From: Phlebotomus papatasi
Taxonomy: Eukaryota > Arthropoda > Insecta > Diptera > Psychodidae
Assembly (NCBI RefSeq): GCF_024763615.1
Contig: NC_077222.1
Span: forward strand, 49,662,001 to 49,726,000
Length of the DNA stretch: 64,000 bases
Direction: 5' to 3'
The translations under genes were made by a program, and so were the position numbers. The notes below the pieces were generated by a model. It searched no databases and was not told where the DNA came from. It saw only the letters and a program-made list of their open reading frames with translations. Below, in pieces: positions 26,140 through 37,800 of the stretch (positions are counted from its first letter, which is position 1; each line of letters begins with the position of its first letter).

Positions 26140-26765
26140 TCATTCAATAAAATTTGAAAAGGTGAATATTTAGGAAAACAAATGTATTTTTGTCAAAATT
26201 CCAATTGATTCCAAAAAAAAAAAAAACAAATTAGCCAACGAACTTTCACATCAACCCAGAAAGACATCCCTTGTACGAAATTGCACAAGAATATATGTTG
26301 TGCTCGTGAATAACGTCGTACTTTAATGAAAAGGGGTAGATGGATATTTTTAGATCATATTTCTCCAATTTCTCAACACAAGTTGCACGCGAAAACATGT
26401 GATTTTTTTTCTTTTTCAAAATCAAAGAGAACACACAGAGACAGTATAATCAAAAATTTCATAATTCAATAGGGTGTGCGCAATTTTCCTCTTAAGCGCT
26501 ATTTCTGTCCAAGAGATTTTTTTATGGTGAATTTTTTAATATAAGTACTGTATTCTGGAAAAAGGGTTTTCTTTTTCAATAAACAAAAAGATTCCTTTGG
26601 CACTTTTTCTTCTCTCTTTTTTCTTTTTAAATGAATGAGGAGAAGCTTTTGAAGGAATTGCAAAACGAAGTGTTTTTTTTATCAAAGCATTCAATGATAA
26701 TGTGATTACCTGTATGGTTGCATGATATTTGGGATTGTGCCTTTTGCTTGGGAACTTCAATTGGG

Positions 26766-28672
26766 TCACGTTCTCTCTCCATTGGTCGTTCCATTGGGGC
26801 TGAGGGAAGTTCCCTGAAGTACACTCTGGATTGATGGTTCTGATTCAGATCTTTTGTGTGTTCGCGTAGTAACGGCTTCTTCGCTGGATTCATCATCTTC
26901 CCTCCGTCCAATGCCCCTCTTCTGGAGATCCGGAACACTACGTGTCATGGAGAAGTCATCCTGGAAGACTTCATCTGAATCATTGAGGAGATTCTCATTG
27001 AGGCAGACACCCTCCAAGTCGACATCGCTATTGGAAAAGAGAGCTGTTGCACCCAAATTTGAGTCTTCCTGCATCTTCTCCACTCCCGGAGAGGATTTCT
27101 TCTCCGGAACCCCATCGATGGTCTTTGAGCGCTGCAGAGGGAAATTGTGGACAGGGGATGTGGCTGTATCCGTGACATTGCGTCCTTTGGGCACTTGTGG
27201 CGTTGCTGGAACATTCTTCTCTTCCTGATGCTTTCGCATCAGATCACAGGCTTTGCCCAGGGCTACAATCATATTCAGCACACGTAGTTGGACCAGAACG
27301 AGATACCCAAGGACAAAAAGGATCACTGAAGCCCAGGATTCGAAGGTCAGAGCATTGTACACTGCTTTGATGAGGACGACGCTCAAAGGAAAGGGAATGA
27401 AGCCCATTCGACGTGCCACGAGATCACTGTGGTCAGAAAATGCGTGCTTCTGACGAGTCTGAGTCATGTCATAGGCCAGACTCAGGGTGTATTCCTTGTA
27501 AACTTCCACGGGAAGTTCATTGAATCTGCAGATGAAGGCATGCTTTAAGGCATCAATGAAGAACTCAACAATGAACACATAGGCACAATCGGGCAACATG
27601 AGGAGGAACTGTTCACCCTCCCAATTGAACTCCTTCATGGTCTGGATCACCACAATCAGGAGGAGCATCGACAGATGAAATCTCTCCCGGACATCGCTGC
27701 ATGTGAGCTGAAACAGATTATTCTTGTCGAATTTCTTAAAAACACTCCCCTTGAGTTCCACAAAATTATTGGACAGCATGATGGTCAGCAATCCCTTGTT
27801 GCTGGAATTGATGGCAACATTGAGCGTTGTGGCTTGAAACATTATCAGGCCACTGTGGACAATGACATAAATCAGAGCAAAGCAGAAGTGAGGGATGATG
27901 CCCAGATGCTGCCGACGGCTCGTTTTGGGTTCTGTGGCTGTCCAGAAGAGTGCATCGATGGCATCTTGCCCAAAAGCTGACAGCAGTCGATCGCCAACTT
28001 CCAACATATTGTAGAAGATGTACAGCTTAATAATCGACTGACTCTTGATGATGTGATACATTCGACTCGTATCCACGAAGCTCAGCATCAACATGGTACA
28101 AATTAACCAGATTGATCCCTTCAACAAATCACAGACTTCCGCTGGGGCCAGCAATCTCCGTTTTCGCCTCCGCAAACCGAAACAGCTGGCAATGGGCCGA
28201 TAGATAATGGCCCACAGAGCCAGGATGTACCTCACGGGCAAAAATGTGTGGATATACAGGAAAGAATCAGCACACTGAAGTACCCCATAATAGATAAATG
28301 ATTCCACTTCCCGTGGAATCTTCATGAAGGCATAGATTTTCTGCCTCCGGGCACTGTAGCGCTCCTCATCGTGCTCCAGCATGTAACCCCGTGTGAGTTC
28401 GACTTTGAGAAAATCATAGAGGGATGCCTGTTCGGTGGATTTTCCACCAGGACCTATCAAACAGAAAGCATGAGAAAATCTCTAAATAGAAAAAGGAGAC
28501 ACCTTGGCGACTGACCTTTTGCACCAGAAATATCGCCATTTTTTGCACTTTTTCCGTCCACCTCATCCAGCAAATCTTCCAGTCGCGGATCCGGGTAGGA
28601 CAACGGAATAGAGTCACCGCGAAATCTGAGCTTTTTCCTAATGGGAGTACTCGTAAAATTGGTCTGAGACAT
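26766..28672 (-). CDS. Tapt1: TAPT1-family transmembrane protein (transmembrane anterior posterior transformation 1 homolog)
   Basis: Two coding exons, 28672-28516 and 28453-26766 (minus), join across a 62-bp intron: donor AAAAG|GTCAGT, acceptor GATAG|GTCC, phase 1. The product is 614 aa; human TAPT1 is about 570 aa. Seen: a polar N-terminus; hydrophobic segments near residues 117-138, 164-178, 238-258, 310-322, 340-352 and 406-441; the family core NMLEVGDRLLSAFGQDAIDA at about 201-220; and a long Ser/Glu-rich, probably disordered tail from about 455 that contains RKRSESEPS-like basic-serine patches. Known of the family: an ER multi-pass protein related to yeast Emp65; human mutations cause a skeletal dysplasia with ciliary and secretory defects. 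The start Met precedes SQTNFTSTPIRKK; an upstream in-frame Met also exists, but this one sits just before the conserved-looking exon-1 peptide. The gene diverges from the polyamine oxidase gene. Higher GC than its flanks. Function is by homology only. Confidence 0.94.
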
Positions 28673-28720
28673 TTTTCGTGGCGGATAAAAAGAGAACAAA
28701 ACACAAATAAAAACACACCC

Positions 28721-28725
28721 ACTGA
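28721..28725 (-). promoter_or_regulatory. Possible initiator (TCAGT) of Tapt1
   Basis: On the minus strand TCAGT lies about 50 bp upstream of the Tapt1 start codon, a spacing usual for dipteran initiator-driven promoters. No TATA box is evident. This is a short motif, so the call rests on position. Confidence 0.25.
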
Positions 28726-29149
28726 CAATCAGGGTGACAACTTAACGATTGACGGAAACCCAGTAGACCAGCCGAAGCAATATTGGCTATACTCCGTAAG
28801 AGAATTGGAATAAAGAATAAAACAGAAATACGAATATTTTGCAGCATAAATTAATATGAAAAGAATAATTGTTCTATTCTAATGTAAAATGGAAAATATT
28901 ACTTCTGAACATTTTTTTAGCACATGACTGTTCTCAAGTGCTTTTACATAATCAACTTTTATTTATTATATTGAATTCGACAGTCGTATAAATTGAAATG
29001 AGAAAGAAGCCTATTTTTGTTCTTATTTTTGTTCTTTTTGTGTTGTATAAATCATACACTAAAATTTTCTTGACGAAGTCAAAGTTGACTGCAAAGCTAT
29101 TATAATACATAATTATAATAAATATTTTATTTATTATGTACCGGCTCGT

Positions 29150-29284
29150 GTTTTGCCATATACTGCAAAAATAATACAACTTTGTTCCAACTCTGTGCCA
29201 TAAGATGTTTTTGTTTAACGGCCTTGCAAATGGCTCTGGCCGCCGCGCGCCCGTAAACCCCATAATGATGATGATGATGTTTAA
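29150..29284 (-). repeat. Retroposon-like fragment with (ATG)n tail
   Basis: A GC-rich segment with GGCCGCCGCGCGCCCG followed by a run of ATGATGATG at about 29263-29280. Resembles the 3' end of a SINE or non-LTR element; the type cannot be proved. Confidence 0.4.
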
Positions 29285-29412
29285 TGGTCTCTACTCAACA
29301 CACTAGTAGAAATTTCTTTAAAAAATGCTTTTTAAAGAAAATTTCCCACAGAAACATTAGAATTTAAAAAAAAGGCAATTTTTGACGAAAATTGCTTCTA
29401 GTGTGTAGACAC
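29285..29412. mobile_element. Diverged MITE of the GGTCTCTAC..GTGTGTAGAC family
   Basis: Inverted ends TGGTCTCTACTCAACACACT and AGTGTGTAGACACCGC with the shared interior GGCAATTTTTGACGAAAATT. Confidence 0.6.
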
Positions 29413-29518
29413 CGCTTCAACGAAATTGATAATTTTGCTGAAACTTTACAAAAATTCCACAAGATAACTCTAATAAAACGACAAATGATTACGCATTGCC
29501 CATACCCTAAAAATTATT

Positions 29519-29931
29519 TGTGAGAACGTTGGACGCTGCCGGTGGCATAGCCGTCTTGTACGTTTTCTAAAAGGTTAAGAAGTATATCCTGTTGGATGGC
29601 ACCACTTGTGGTACCATAACTGCAATAATGGCGCGAAGCCATTGCCGGATGTGCCAGATGTGTCAGTGAGAAAATTGCAAGGCAAGTCACTTAGTTGAAA
29701 TTGGACTACTGAAGTGGACACATCGCGGCAAGTGCAAAATCCCTAAATTATTAAAATTTTAATTACCTGATAAAACTAACATTAAAATCAAGTGAAGTAA
29801 TTATAGTGAAGTAATGACAGTGAATTATAAAATAAAAGGACGTGAAATTTAAACCCAATAAGTGCATAACAAATAACCTGAGCCCTCGGACGGCGACAAG
29901 GAGAGATTATTCATTAATCTATTCTCCCTAC
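29519..29931 (+). other. Possible solo LTR or other GC-richer repeat
   Basis: Begins TGTGAGAACGTTGGACGCTG and runs to CTCCCTACA, about 410 bp with a leader-like tail. Start and end dinucleotides fit an LTR (TG..CA), but no clean 5-bp target duplication is found, so it stays tentative. Confidence 0.25.
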
Positions 29932-30266
29932 AAATTCTAGGTGAGTTACTCTCTCCTCAAGCCACAATATATCCCAAGTAGATTTAAGAAATTTTTAAAT
30001 CCACGAGGTTCAACCGATCCAAAAGTGGTTGGTTTGATTCCACATACCTTGAAGGCTAGTTCGATTTCACGATGCTGCCAGCCATGAAAAGACAACCTAG
30101 CTCTAAGGTTCTTACACGTGATTAATTCGACGGTTCCATTCCATATTATTCTATGTCGACTTAGAATAATATTACTCCGGGAGATATGTTATTCCTTGGA
30201 CCGAGATCTACAACTGGTGAAAATTTTGAAAATTTTATGGTTATCCGGCGTTCGGGTAACGAAATA

Positions 30267-31564
30267 CAGTAGAGTCTCTCAAATCTGAATCTCTCAAATT
30301 CGAACGACGTTTGGATTCGAAATGTCAATTGTGGGGTAATGTTAAAAAAAAACGTATTCTGGATGAATGAAAATCATATTTATGTGCTTCTTCCTGACTG
30401 TTTATGTACATTATGATCGTATAAAAAGAAAAGAAAGTATGTTACCACTGACTTGTGAGAAAGTACGGGAATTTAACCCTCTAACGGTAAGTTTACTTCT
30501 GGTATTACTTCAAGTAGGGTTATAGGACTAAAGTATCGTACACATGGTAGTGTATCATTACCAGTAAATGAGGGAAAAACAAAATTAACCCTCTAACGGG
30601 TAAGGCCGCCTCCAGACGGTCTTCACAAAAATCACATTTACAGCGTCAATAAAGGTTTTATTTATTTAAAAGTGCTATAGAGTCCTCGGTAATAGTCTTA
30701 TAAACATCTCTTAAAAGTTTGAACTCATTTTGACTCTTCGTCTTGTTGCTATTCCCAGTTTTGTGTGACAGGTCAGAGAAAAAGTAACAAAAAATATTTG
30801 TGCAAAAAAACTAATTTCCAAATTCCCTAAAAATACCGATTTAAAGTTATTTGACTAAAATAAATTTATTTTTTACTGAAAGATATGTCATTCTACTTTG
30901 TATATTTTATTTTAAAAATTTGAAAAAACTAAAAATGTGAATTTTAGAAGCAAAAAGAGTTTCAAAAAATTTTTATATTTTCTCACCTAGCGCCTAAACT
31001 AAAAGAGATAATGAAGAATGGATGGTTTCTTCGACTTTATTGGATCATAATTATCCTAAAAAATATTGTTTTAGAACTTTTTTTCGCATATTAAATAAAA
31101 CACTGTTAGAAGGTTAATTCAAAGTACAATTTAATCTAACATAAATTTCGTTAGTTTTGAAAAAATCGTTCGAATTTGGGAGGTGAGAAATGTCAAAAAT
31201 ACAGTTCTGTCTCTCTATATGCACACTCTCTATATGCACAGCTTTTGTGTCGGTTGCATTCAAAATCAATTTGTTTACATTTTGACAAAGTAATAAAGAA
31301 AATTATTTTCTTGGTAATTAATTTTTCTCGTTTTTAATTATCTTAATTTTATTTTTTCTGTCTCATATTATAGTTAAAATAACACGAGAAATTCTAGAAC
31401 AATAAAAAAATAATAATTTATTAAAAGAAGGAGAAAAACCGTTGGGAATTTCAAAAAAAGTTGTGCATATTCAGAGAGAGAACTGTCAAAAAAAGTACCC
31501 AAACTGTGCATATAGCGAGACAGCACTGTACCCCCCGAGCGTTCGAATTTAGGAGACTCTACTG
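30267..31564. mobile_element. TA-flanked pogo-like element CAGTAGAGTCTC, carrying a nested TTAA element
   Basis: TA at 30265-30266 and 31565-31566; ends CAGTAGAGTCTCTCAAAT and AGGAGACTCTACTG. The interior is interrupted by TTAA-flanked sequence at 30477-31113. It ends about 200 bp upstream of the polyamine oxidase initiator. Confidence 0.75.
30589..31113. mobile_element. TTAA-flanked piggyBac-like MITE, family CCCTCTAACGG
   Basis: 525 bp between TTAA at 30585-30588 and 31114-31117. Ends CCCTCTAACGG and its imperfect inverse CTGTTAGAAGG. Another CCCTCTAACGG end after TTAA at 30473-30476 suggests a broken tandem neighbour. Confidence 0.8.
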
Positions 31565-31772
31565 TATATGGCTTTTTGCCGATACATAATAAATAATCTT
31601 CTTCTTTTTCTTCGGTTTAAAGTTTTAGGCCAGACGTTCTGACAACGTCACACAGCCTATAATAAATAATAATTAATAATTTTTATTATTTATTCCATTC
31701 ATAATTTATTCTCCACTGCACTAAGCACTGCGTATCAATACGTAGTACGTGCACAGCACAACAAATGGTCGG

Positions 31773-31778
31773 TCAGTC
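31773..31778 (+). promoter_or_regulatory. Possible initiator (TCAGTC) of the polyamine oxidase gene
   Basis: TCAGTC with its A about 110 bp before the start codon matches the arthropod initiator consensus and would give a short 5' UTR. No TATA box is visible at -30. The support is positional. Confidence 0.35.
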
Positions 31779-31885
31779 GGGTGATTCATCCAGCTGATCA
31801 AGTAGTCAACAAAAAACAGTGCAATTTTCTGGAGTTTTTTTTTGGAGAAAATCCCGAGTTTTCTGACCAAAATTCACTCTCAACA

Positions 31886-34800
31886 ATGAGTGAAAATGCG
31901 GCGAAAAGTGCAAAATACTGTAAAGTGCTAATAGTAGGTGCTGGGGCAGCTGGATTGTCCTCGGCAAATCACCTGCTGAAAAATGGTTGTACGGATTTTC
32001 TCATCCTCGAGGCTAGAAACCGCATCGGAGGACGAATTGTCTCCATTGATATTGATTCCCAGAAGGTAAATAAGTGAATGAATGTAGGTCCCTGAAGGAC
32101 ATTTCCACGAAGAGAGGAATTTAGATGAATAGACAGGAAGCAAGTTGCTTAGAGGTTATGTAACACATCCTGGTGTTTTCAGGTGGAATTGGGAGCAAAT
32201 TGGATCCATGGGGTTCTGGGAAATCCCATCTTTGAGCTGGCCATGGCTTCGGGATTGGTGAGTATCATCAATATCCCAAAGCCACACAAAATTGTGGCTG
32301 CCACTGAGGATGGAAAGCAAGTCCCCATTGGGATATTGCATGAGATTTATGAGGCCTATGTGACTTTTTTGCGTCGCTGTGAGGAGTACTTCCTGTGTCA
32401 GTACATCCCGCCGCCGGATATCCACAGTGTCGGGGAGCACATCAATCTCGAGCAGGAATTGTATCTGGGAGAAATGCCAGAATCGCCCGAGAAGAGGGTG
32501 AAGCGGTTGATATTCAATTGTCTCCTCAAGCGAGAAACATGCATAACTGGCTGTGATACCATGAATGAGATTGATCTCCTAGAATTGGGTAGCTATACTG
32601 AATTGCAGGGTGGAAATATTGTCCTTCCGGCTGGTTATAGTTCAATTCTGGGCCCACTTACTGAACACTTAGCACCTGAGCAGATCATCAAAGCCTGTCC
32701 CGTGCGCACAATTCACTGGCGACGGAAAGGTTCGGGCAGTAGTACTGTGGGGAATCTCACGACAGTCGAGGAAGACAATGAGGGGGATTCCGATGACTCC
32801 GACAAGACCGTCACGGAAGCCCCAACCCGGAATTTTAACGTGAAAATCGAATCAGAGGCTGGAGAAATTTTCTATGCAGACCATGTCATTTGCACAATCC
32901 CTTTGGGTGTTCTAAAGGACAAAGCAGACTCCATCTTTTCCCCATCCCTTCCCACTTACAAGCGCGAATCCATCGACAGGCTGCTCTTTGGGACAGTTGA
33001 CAAAATATTCCTGGAGTACGACAGACCCTTCCTCAATTCCAGCATCAGCGAAGTCATGCTCCTGTGGAATGACGAGCCATCGTCCACGGCTAGTTTGAAG
33101 GACGTGTGGTTCAAGAAGATCTACTCCTTCGCCAAGGTTACAGAAACGTTGCTTCTGGGATGGATTTCTGGACGAGAAGCAGAATTCATGGAGACTCTGT
33201 CACATGATGAAGTAGCAGAGAAATGTACAGAGATCCTAAGGAAGTTCCTACAGGATCCATTTGTGCCCAAGCCCAAGAGATGCATCTGGTAAGTTACAAA
33301 TGACTTGAAAAAAAAATTGTGACAAATTTTGAGGAAATTTTTTTTGGGATTCTGCAGCACGAGCTGGAAGAATCAGCCCTTCTGCAGAGGTTCCTACACA
33401 GCCATGGCCGTTGGAGCTAGTCAGGATGACATTGAGAATATCGCTCAGCCTCTCTATTCTGATCCTCACCAACCAAAGGTAAGTTTTTTAAAAGTTCTTC
33501 TTACAACATCTTTAAATTTGTGAAAAATTCTCTTACATAATGCATAAGCTCCATGGTACTTATGCTCATTAACTCTTTCGTCTCTTTTGGGACTGTTGGG
33601 ACTGTAGTACCCAAAGAAGCATATGCATTTTCTATGAAAAACAATGTTTTTTAATTATTCAGAACTGATAAAAATCCAATTCTAGTGGATGATTACAAAC
33701 TATAAGGATGTCCAAATAGATATTTTTTGTAGAACCTCAATTAATTCCTGAGCTTAGATATTTTTGATTAAAAAATGGTGAAATTGGCTTGCAGCATATG
33801 CTGCGGTCCGGAAAGAATTAACTCTTTCCGGACCGCAGCATATGCTGCAAACAAAAAACAATAACACTCGAAAGTGTGAAGGTTTTATTTAGTTGGCTGA
33901 ATGCTCATTTTTCGTTTGAACCTCAATATCGAGGTTAAAAAATAATCTGAGGAAAATGTTGTACATGGACGAAAATGTAGCTGATTAAATTCTCTATCAA
34001 ACCCACAAAACAGATTGTTAGGGACAGTCCTAGTTTTCGAGATATTTTTGATCAAAGTTGCTAAAAAGTTCGATTTTTCCATGTTTTCTGACATATTTGA
34101 GACTACAGCGCCCCTGGTGTCAGTTGTACGAACTTCATCTGTTCAGAGGATTTATCGGGCATGTAAAGGAGACCAAATTATTCCATAGTGAGAAATAAAT
34201 CAGTTCAGCAGAATCGGAGATATAGGCACCCAAGTATCAACAAACGGAAAAAACGGTTTTTCCTAAATACCAGGCGCAAAATCCAAATGAAATCAAAATG
34301 ATAAGTATTTTCGTAAATCATTTGACCCTAGCAATAGAAAAAATAGCATGGGAACCCAGGGACAAAATCATCGTTGCACAGTGTTTTGGGGGCGTGAGGA
34401 GCCCCTGTCAAACACACTTCTTGACGGTCACTCATTTTAAATTTTGTGCATTTATTAATTACAAACTCTATTGCTTCAGATAGAGTAACTTTCCAAAAAA
34501 ACAAATAGGCAACTAGAATTCAAATCAGGAAAGAGCAAAGAGGTCAATTTTAACAAAATCGACGGAATGTCGAATTTTCCATCGGCCATTTTGAGCAAAA
34601 TTTTTGCATTACTTCACGCGAGACGAGAAGAGAACAACAAAATGTATTGCCATCTCTGTCGGACTATTTTTTCCAAGTAATTGAAGAACTAAAGTAACTA
34701 GAAATCCATTCCCGACAGAAATTCGGATAACAATTGCCCAGGAATAAATCATCTAAAATCACTAAATTTGCGTGTGATGTATAATACCATGGTAAGGAAT

Positions 34801-37800
34801 GGGTTAACCCTTTAACGACGAGACACTTTTTACGGACTGAAAATCAACGATAAAAATTAAACTGAGAAACATAATCAATGAAAAGTCTTACATCTAACCT
34901 TGGAAACTCTAACAGAGTCTGATTCGGTGTATTTTGCGCTTTTATGAACGATAGGGGCAAAAATAGTCCAAAAATTTAAATACTTTTTCTGACAATACCA
35001 ATGAATAATAATTTTCGTTTTAATGAAAAATATTACGTATGAGTATTGTAGTTTTTATTGCCAAAAGGGTTTTGCTTAAAAAAATCGGAAGTATAAAAAA
35101 TAAATAAAATAAATTATAAATTTGAGAATTCAAAAATTCGCAATTTTTGAGCTTAAATATTTACTACATAGCAAATAGCTAGAGACTTGCAAAAAATATT
35201 CTAGATTCCTTCAACCTTCTACTTTACAATTATGTACAGACATAAGAAAAAATAATTTTAGGTATAGTCAGAAAAAACTATTTTCTTTATGGGACACCGG
35301 TGTTCCAATCGTCCTTAAAGGGTTAACTTGCTTCATGTGAGGAAAAATTTCTAAAAAAAAAAAACTTGAAACCTTTATTACTTTTCAGTTAAATCCATCC
35401 TAAATAAAATCGTCTAATAAAAGCTAGAGACAGGCGATAGAAATTTATAAATGGGAATTTATACCTTTATTCCTTTCAACTCTTCGAGGAGGATTTAGTC
35501 ATTGGTTTGGGTAACAATTATAACAAGAAAATACTAAAAGTGATTTACTATTTCTTTCTGAATTTTGGAAATATTTGTACATGAATTTGTGGCAAAACTC
35601 TTGGAAAATTCAAAGATTTGTGTAGGGTAAATTAAGCTAATTCAAAACCTGTTCCAAATGGAAACTTTTCAATACTACAAATGGAAACATCACTTTTTCC
35701 CATGATAAATGCAGTATTAAATTTTTATTTATATATTTTCTATATTTAAGTTTCATTATTTAGTTAATTTTACTCCAAATAAAGCGAAAATCAATTCATA
35801 TTCACAAGAGAATTAAATTAGAATACAAAAAAAATATTTACAAAGTTAAAAATAATAACGGTTTAATTTCACAAAAAATAATCTTTTAAAAAGTTATTTT
35901 TAAGCATTTGAATAAGTAGTTTTTACTGCTCAAACTCTACCGAAAGTGCAGTAATTCTTTAATCGATTAATCCCTCACAATTTACACCTTCCCCAAGACT
36001 AAATTAACTCCTAATTAGGTGTGATTCTTTCATAAGCACACTTACTGTGATTCTCGGATATTCTTAATGTCCGTTGATCGACCTGTCCTTCGCCGGGTAT
36101 ACGTACATTTTCAATATCCCCGATGCCGAAAATAAAAAGTCGACATTTTTGAGTCCAACCGTTTGCCCGTTCGTAGTACGCAATATCTGAACTTCGGAAA
36201 GCGATCTAGAAGGTTCCGGGAATATGCATATTTTTGGGACCGAAGAGAATCGCGCGAAATGGCTTTATCCACACAGAAAATTTGCAAACACCCTCAGGAG
36301 ATATCTTTTAATTACAGAAACCCGACAATGCAAAATATATTTAGCGATAATTTCTCGGGCTATTTTCGATTTACGGCCTCATACATTGCATAAGTTTAGG
36401 GTTTTTTAAAAATGATTTCACAAATTAGCTCCTAGTGATTACCAAAGATGCATAGTGTGTTTGCACAATCCATTATATGCATAATCCTGGGACCCCCTGT
36501 AGCTTCATATTACTGCTCGAACTCCACGGAGAAAGCAGTATATAATCTCTCGATTTTTTCACCCCCTCCCCCCAAAATTTCTACCTTCCATCCCCCGGAG
36601 ACCACTTTTGTCAACAAATCTTCACGTTTCAGACGATTTCTGAGAAATGTCGTCACGCTGTTTGTCCGTCCGACTGTCGCCAGCTCTAGAGGCCAAACGG
36701 TTACATATATCGGGGGATCCCCCATAAGGCGACCCAAGGATCGTTAGCATGCCCCTCATCCCTCCTCCCTCCCCTTCCCCTCTAAAACCATGTTTTTTTT
36801 TTTGGGATTGCCCGAAAACGCTTCGTACAATTTTTTAGCTGAGATTCTTTACAATCTCAGCTTTTGTGGTCACAGGTGAAATCCAACCTCGTCAGATCGG
36901 GCCCAAATTTTGGATGTACACGTTTTGACACTCTTTGATCACGAAAATCATGTGTGCTAAAAATCGATTTTCCCGGACGGCACGTCCCGTCCCGTCCCAT
37001 TACTCGTATAACCACTTCTGGAGAGAGAACGGAGAGAGATATCGATAAGCGGTTTTCGGCATTGGTTAAATATCGTTGGGCCGCTAGAAGTTGATGATGT
37101 CAGATCCACCCCCCCCCCACCTCCCTTCCGCCATTTTGGAATACCCCCAATTTTTGTGTTTGAATAACTCAGCCCCTATGGCATCGATCGGGCTAAAATT
37201 TTAGTATGTTATAGCTGGGCCTAAGAGCTTTTGACCAATACCAAACTTAACCCCCTCCGACCCCACTGACCCGAGCTAGAGAGGGTCAAAAATTCAATTT
37301 TCAAATGGTCATATCTGGCTTCTAATTATCGGAATTCGAAAAATTTCGGTTTTTTTGGAAAGCTCTTTGCATGTATTTTGGAAATTGCTACACCCCAATT
37401 TCATACGGTTTAATCGAAAGTCTGATTAATCGAAAAATCGGTTTTTGATTAATCGATCTCAAATATTTCGAAAACTAGACGATGCTTTTTGTTTAAATTT
37501 TAATATGTTGTAGCTGAGATCACGGGCTTTCCAACGGTGGGTCGCACTCCTCCCTCGATGTTCCCTGACCCGAGCTATAATCAAAAATGTCTTTACCGGA
37601 CTGCATTTTCTGTATTTATAAAGGGATTTCGATGAAACTTTAGCATATATTGTATCTGAGAGCAGGATCTTTCTAATAATACGTCCCATCCGTCTCTACC
37701 CCAACCCACTGTACCCCGACCCTTACTATACCCATATGGACCGGACTGTATGTCTCTATCACTTATGTTTATTAACCGATTTAAATGAACTTTCTTTTCT

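Noticed and set aside
26854..27228. Plus-strand frame of 124 codons
   Set aside because: It is the antisense shadow of the Tapt1 C-terminal coding exon.
31781..31783. GTG at the 5' end of the polyamine oxidase frame as a start
   Set aside because: The ATG at 31886 has a good context and directly precedes the conserved FAD-binding region; GTG starts are not expected in insects.
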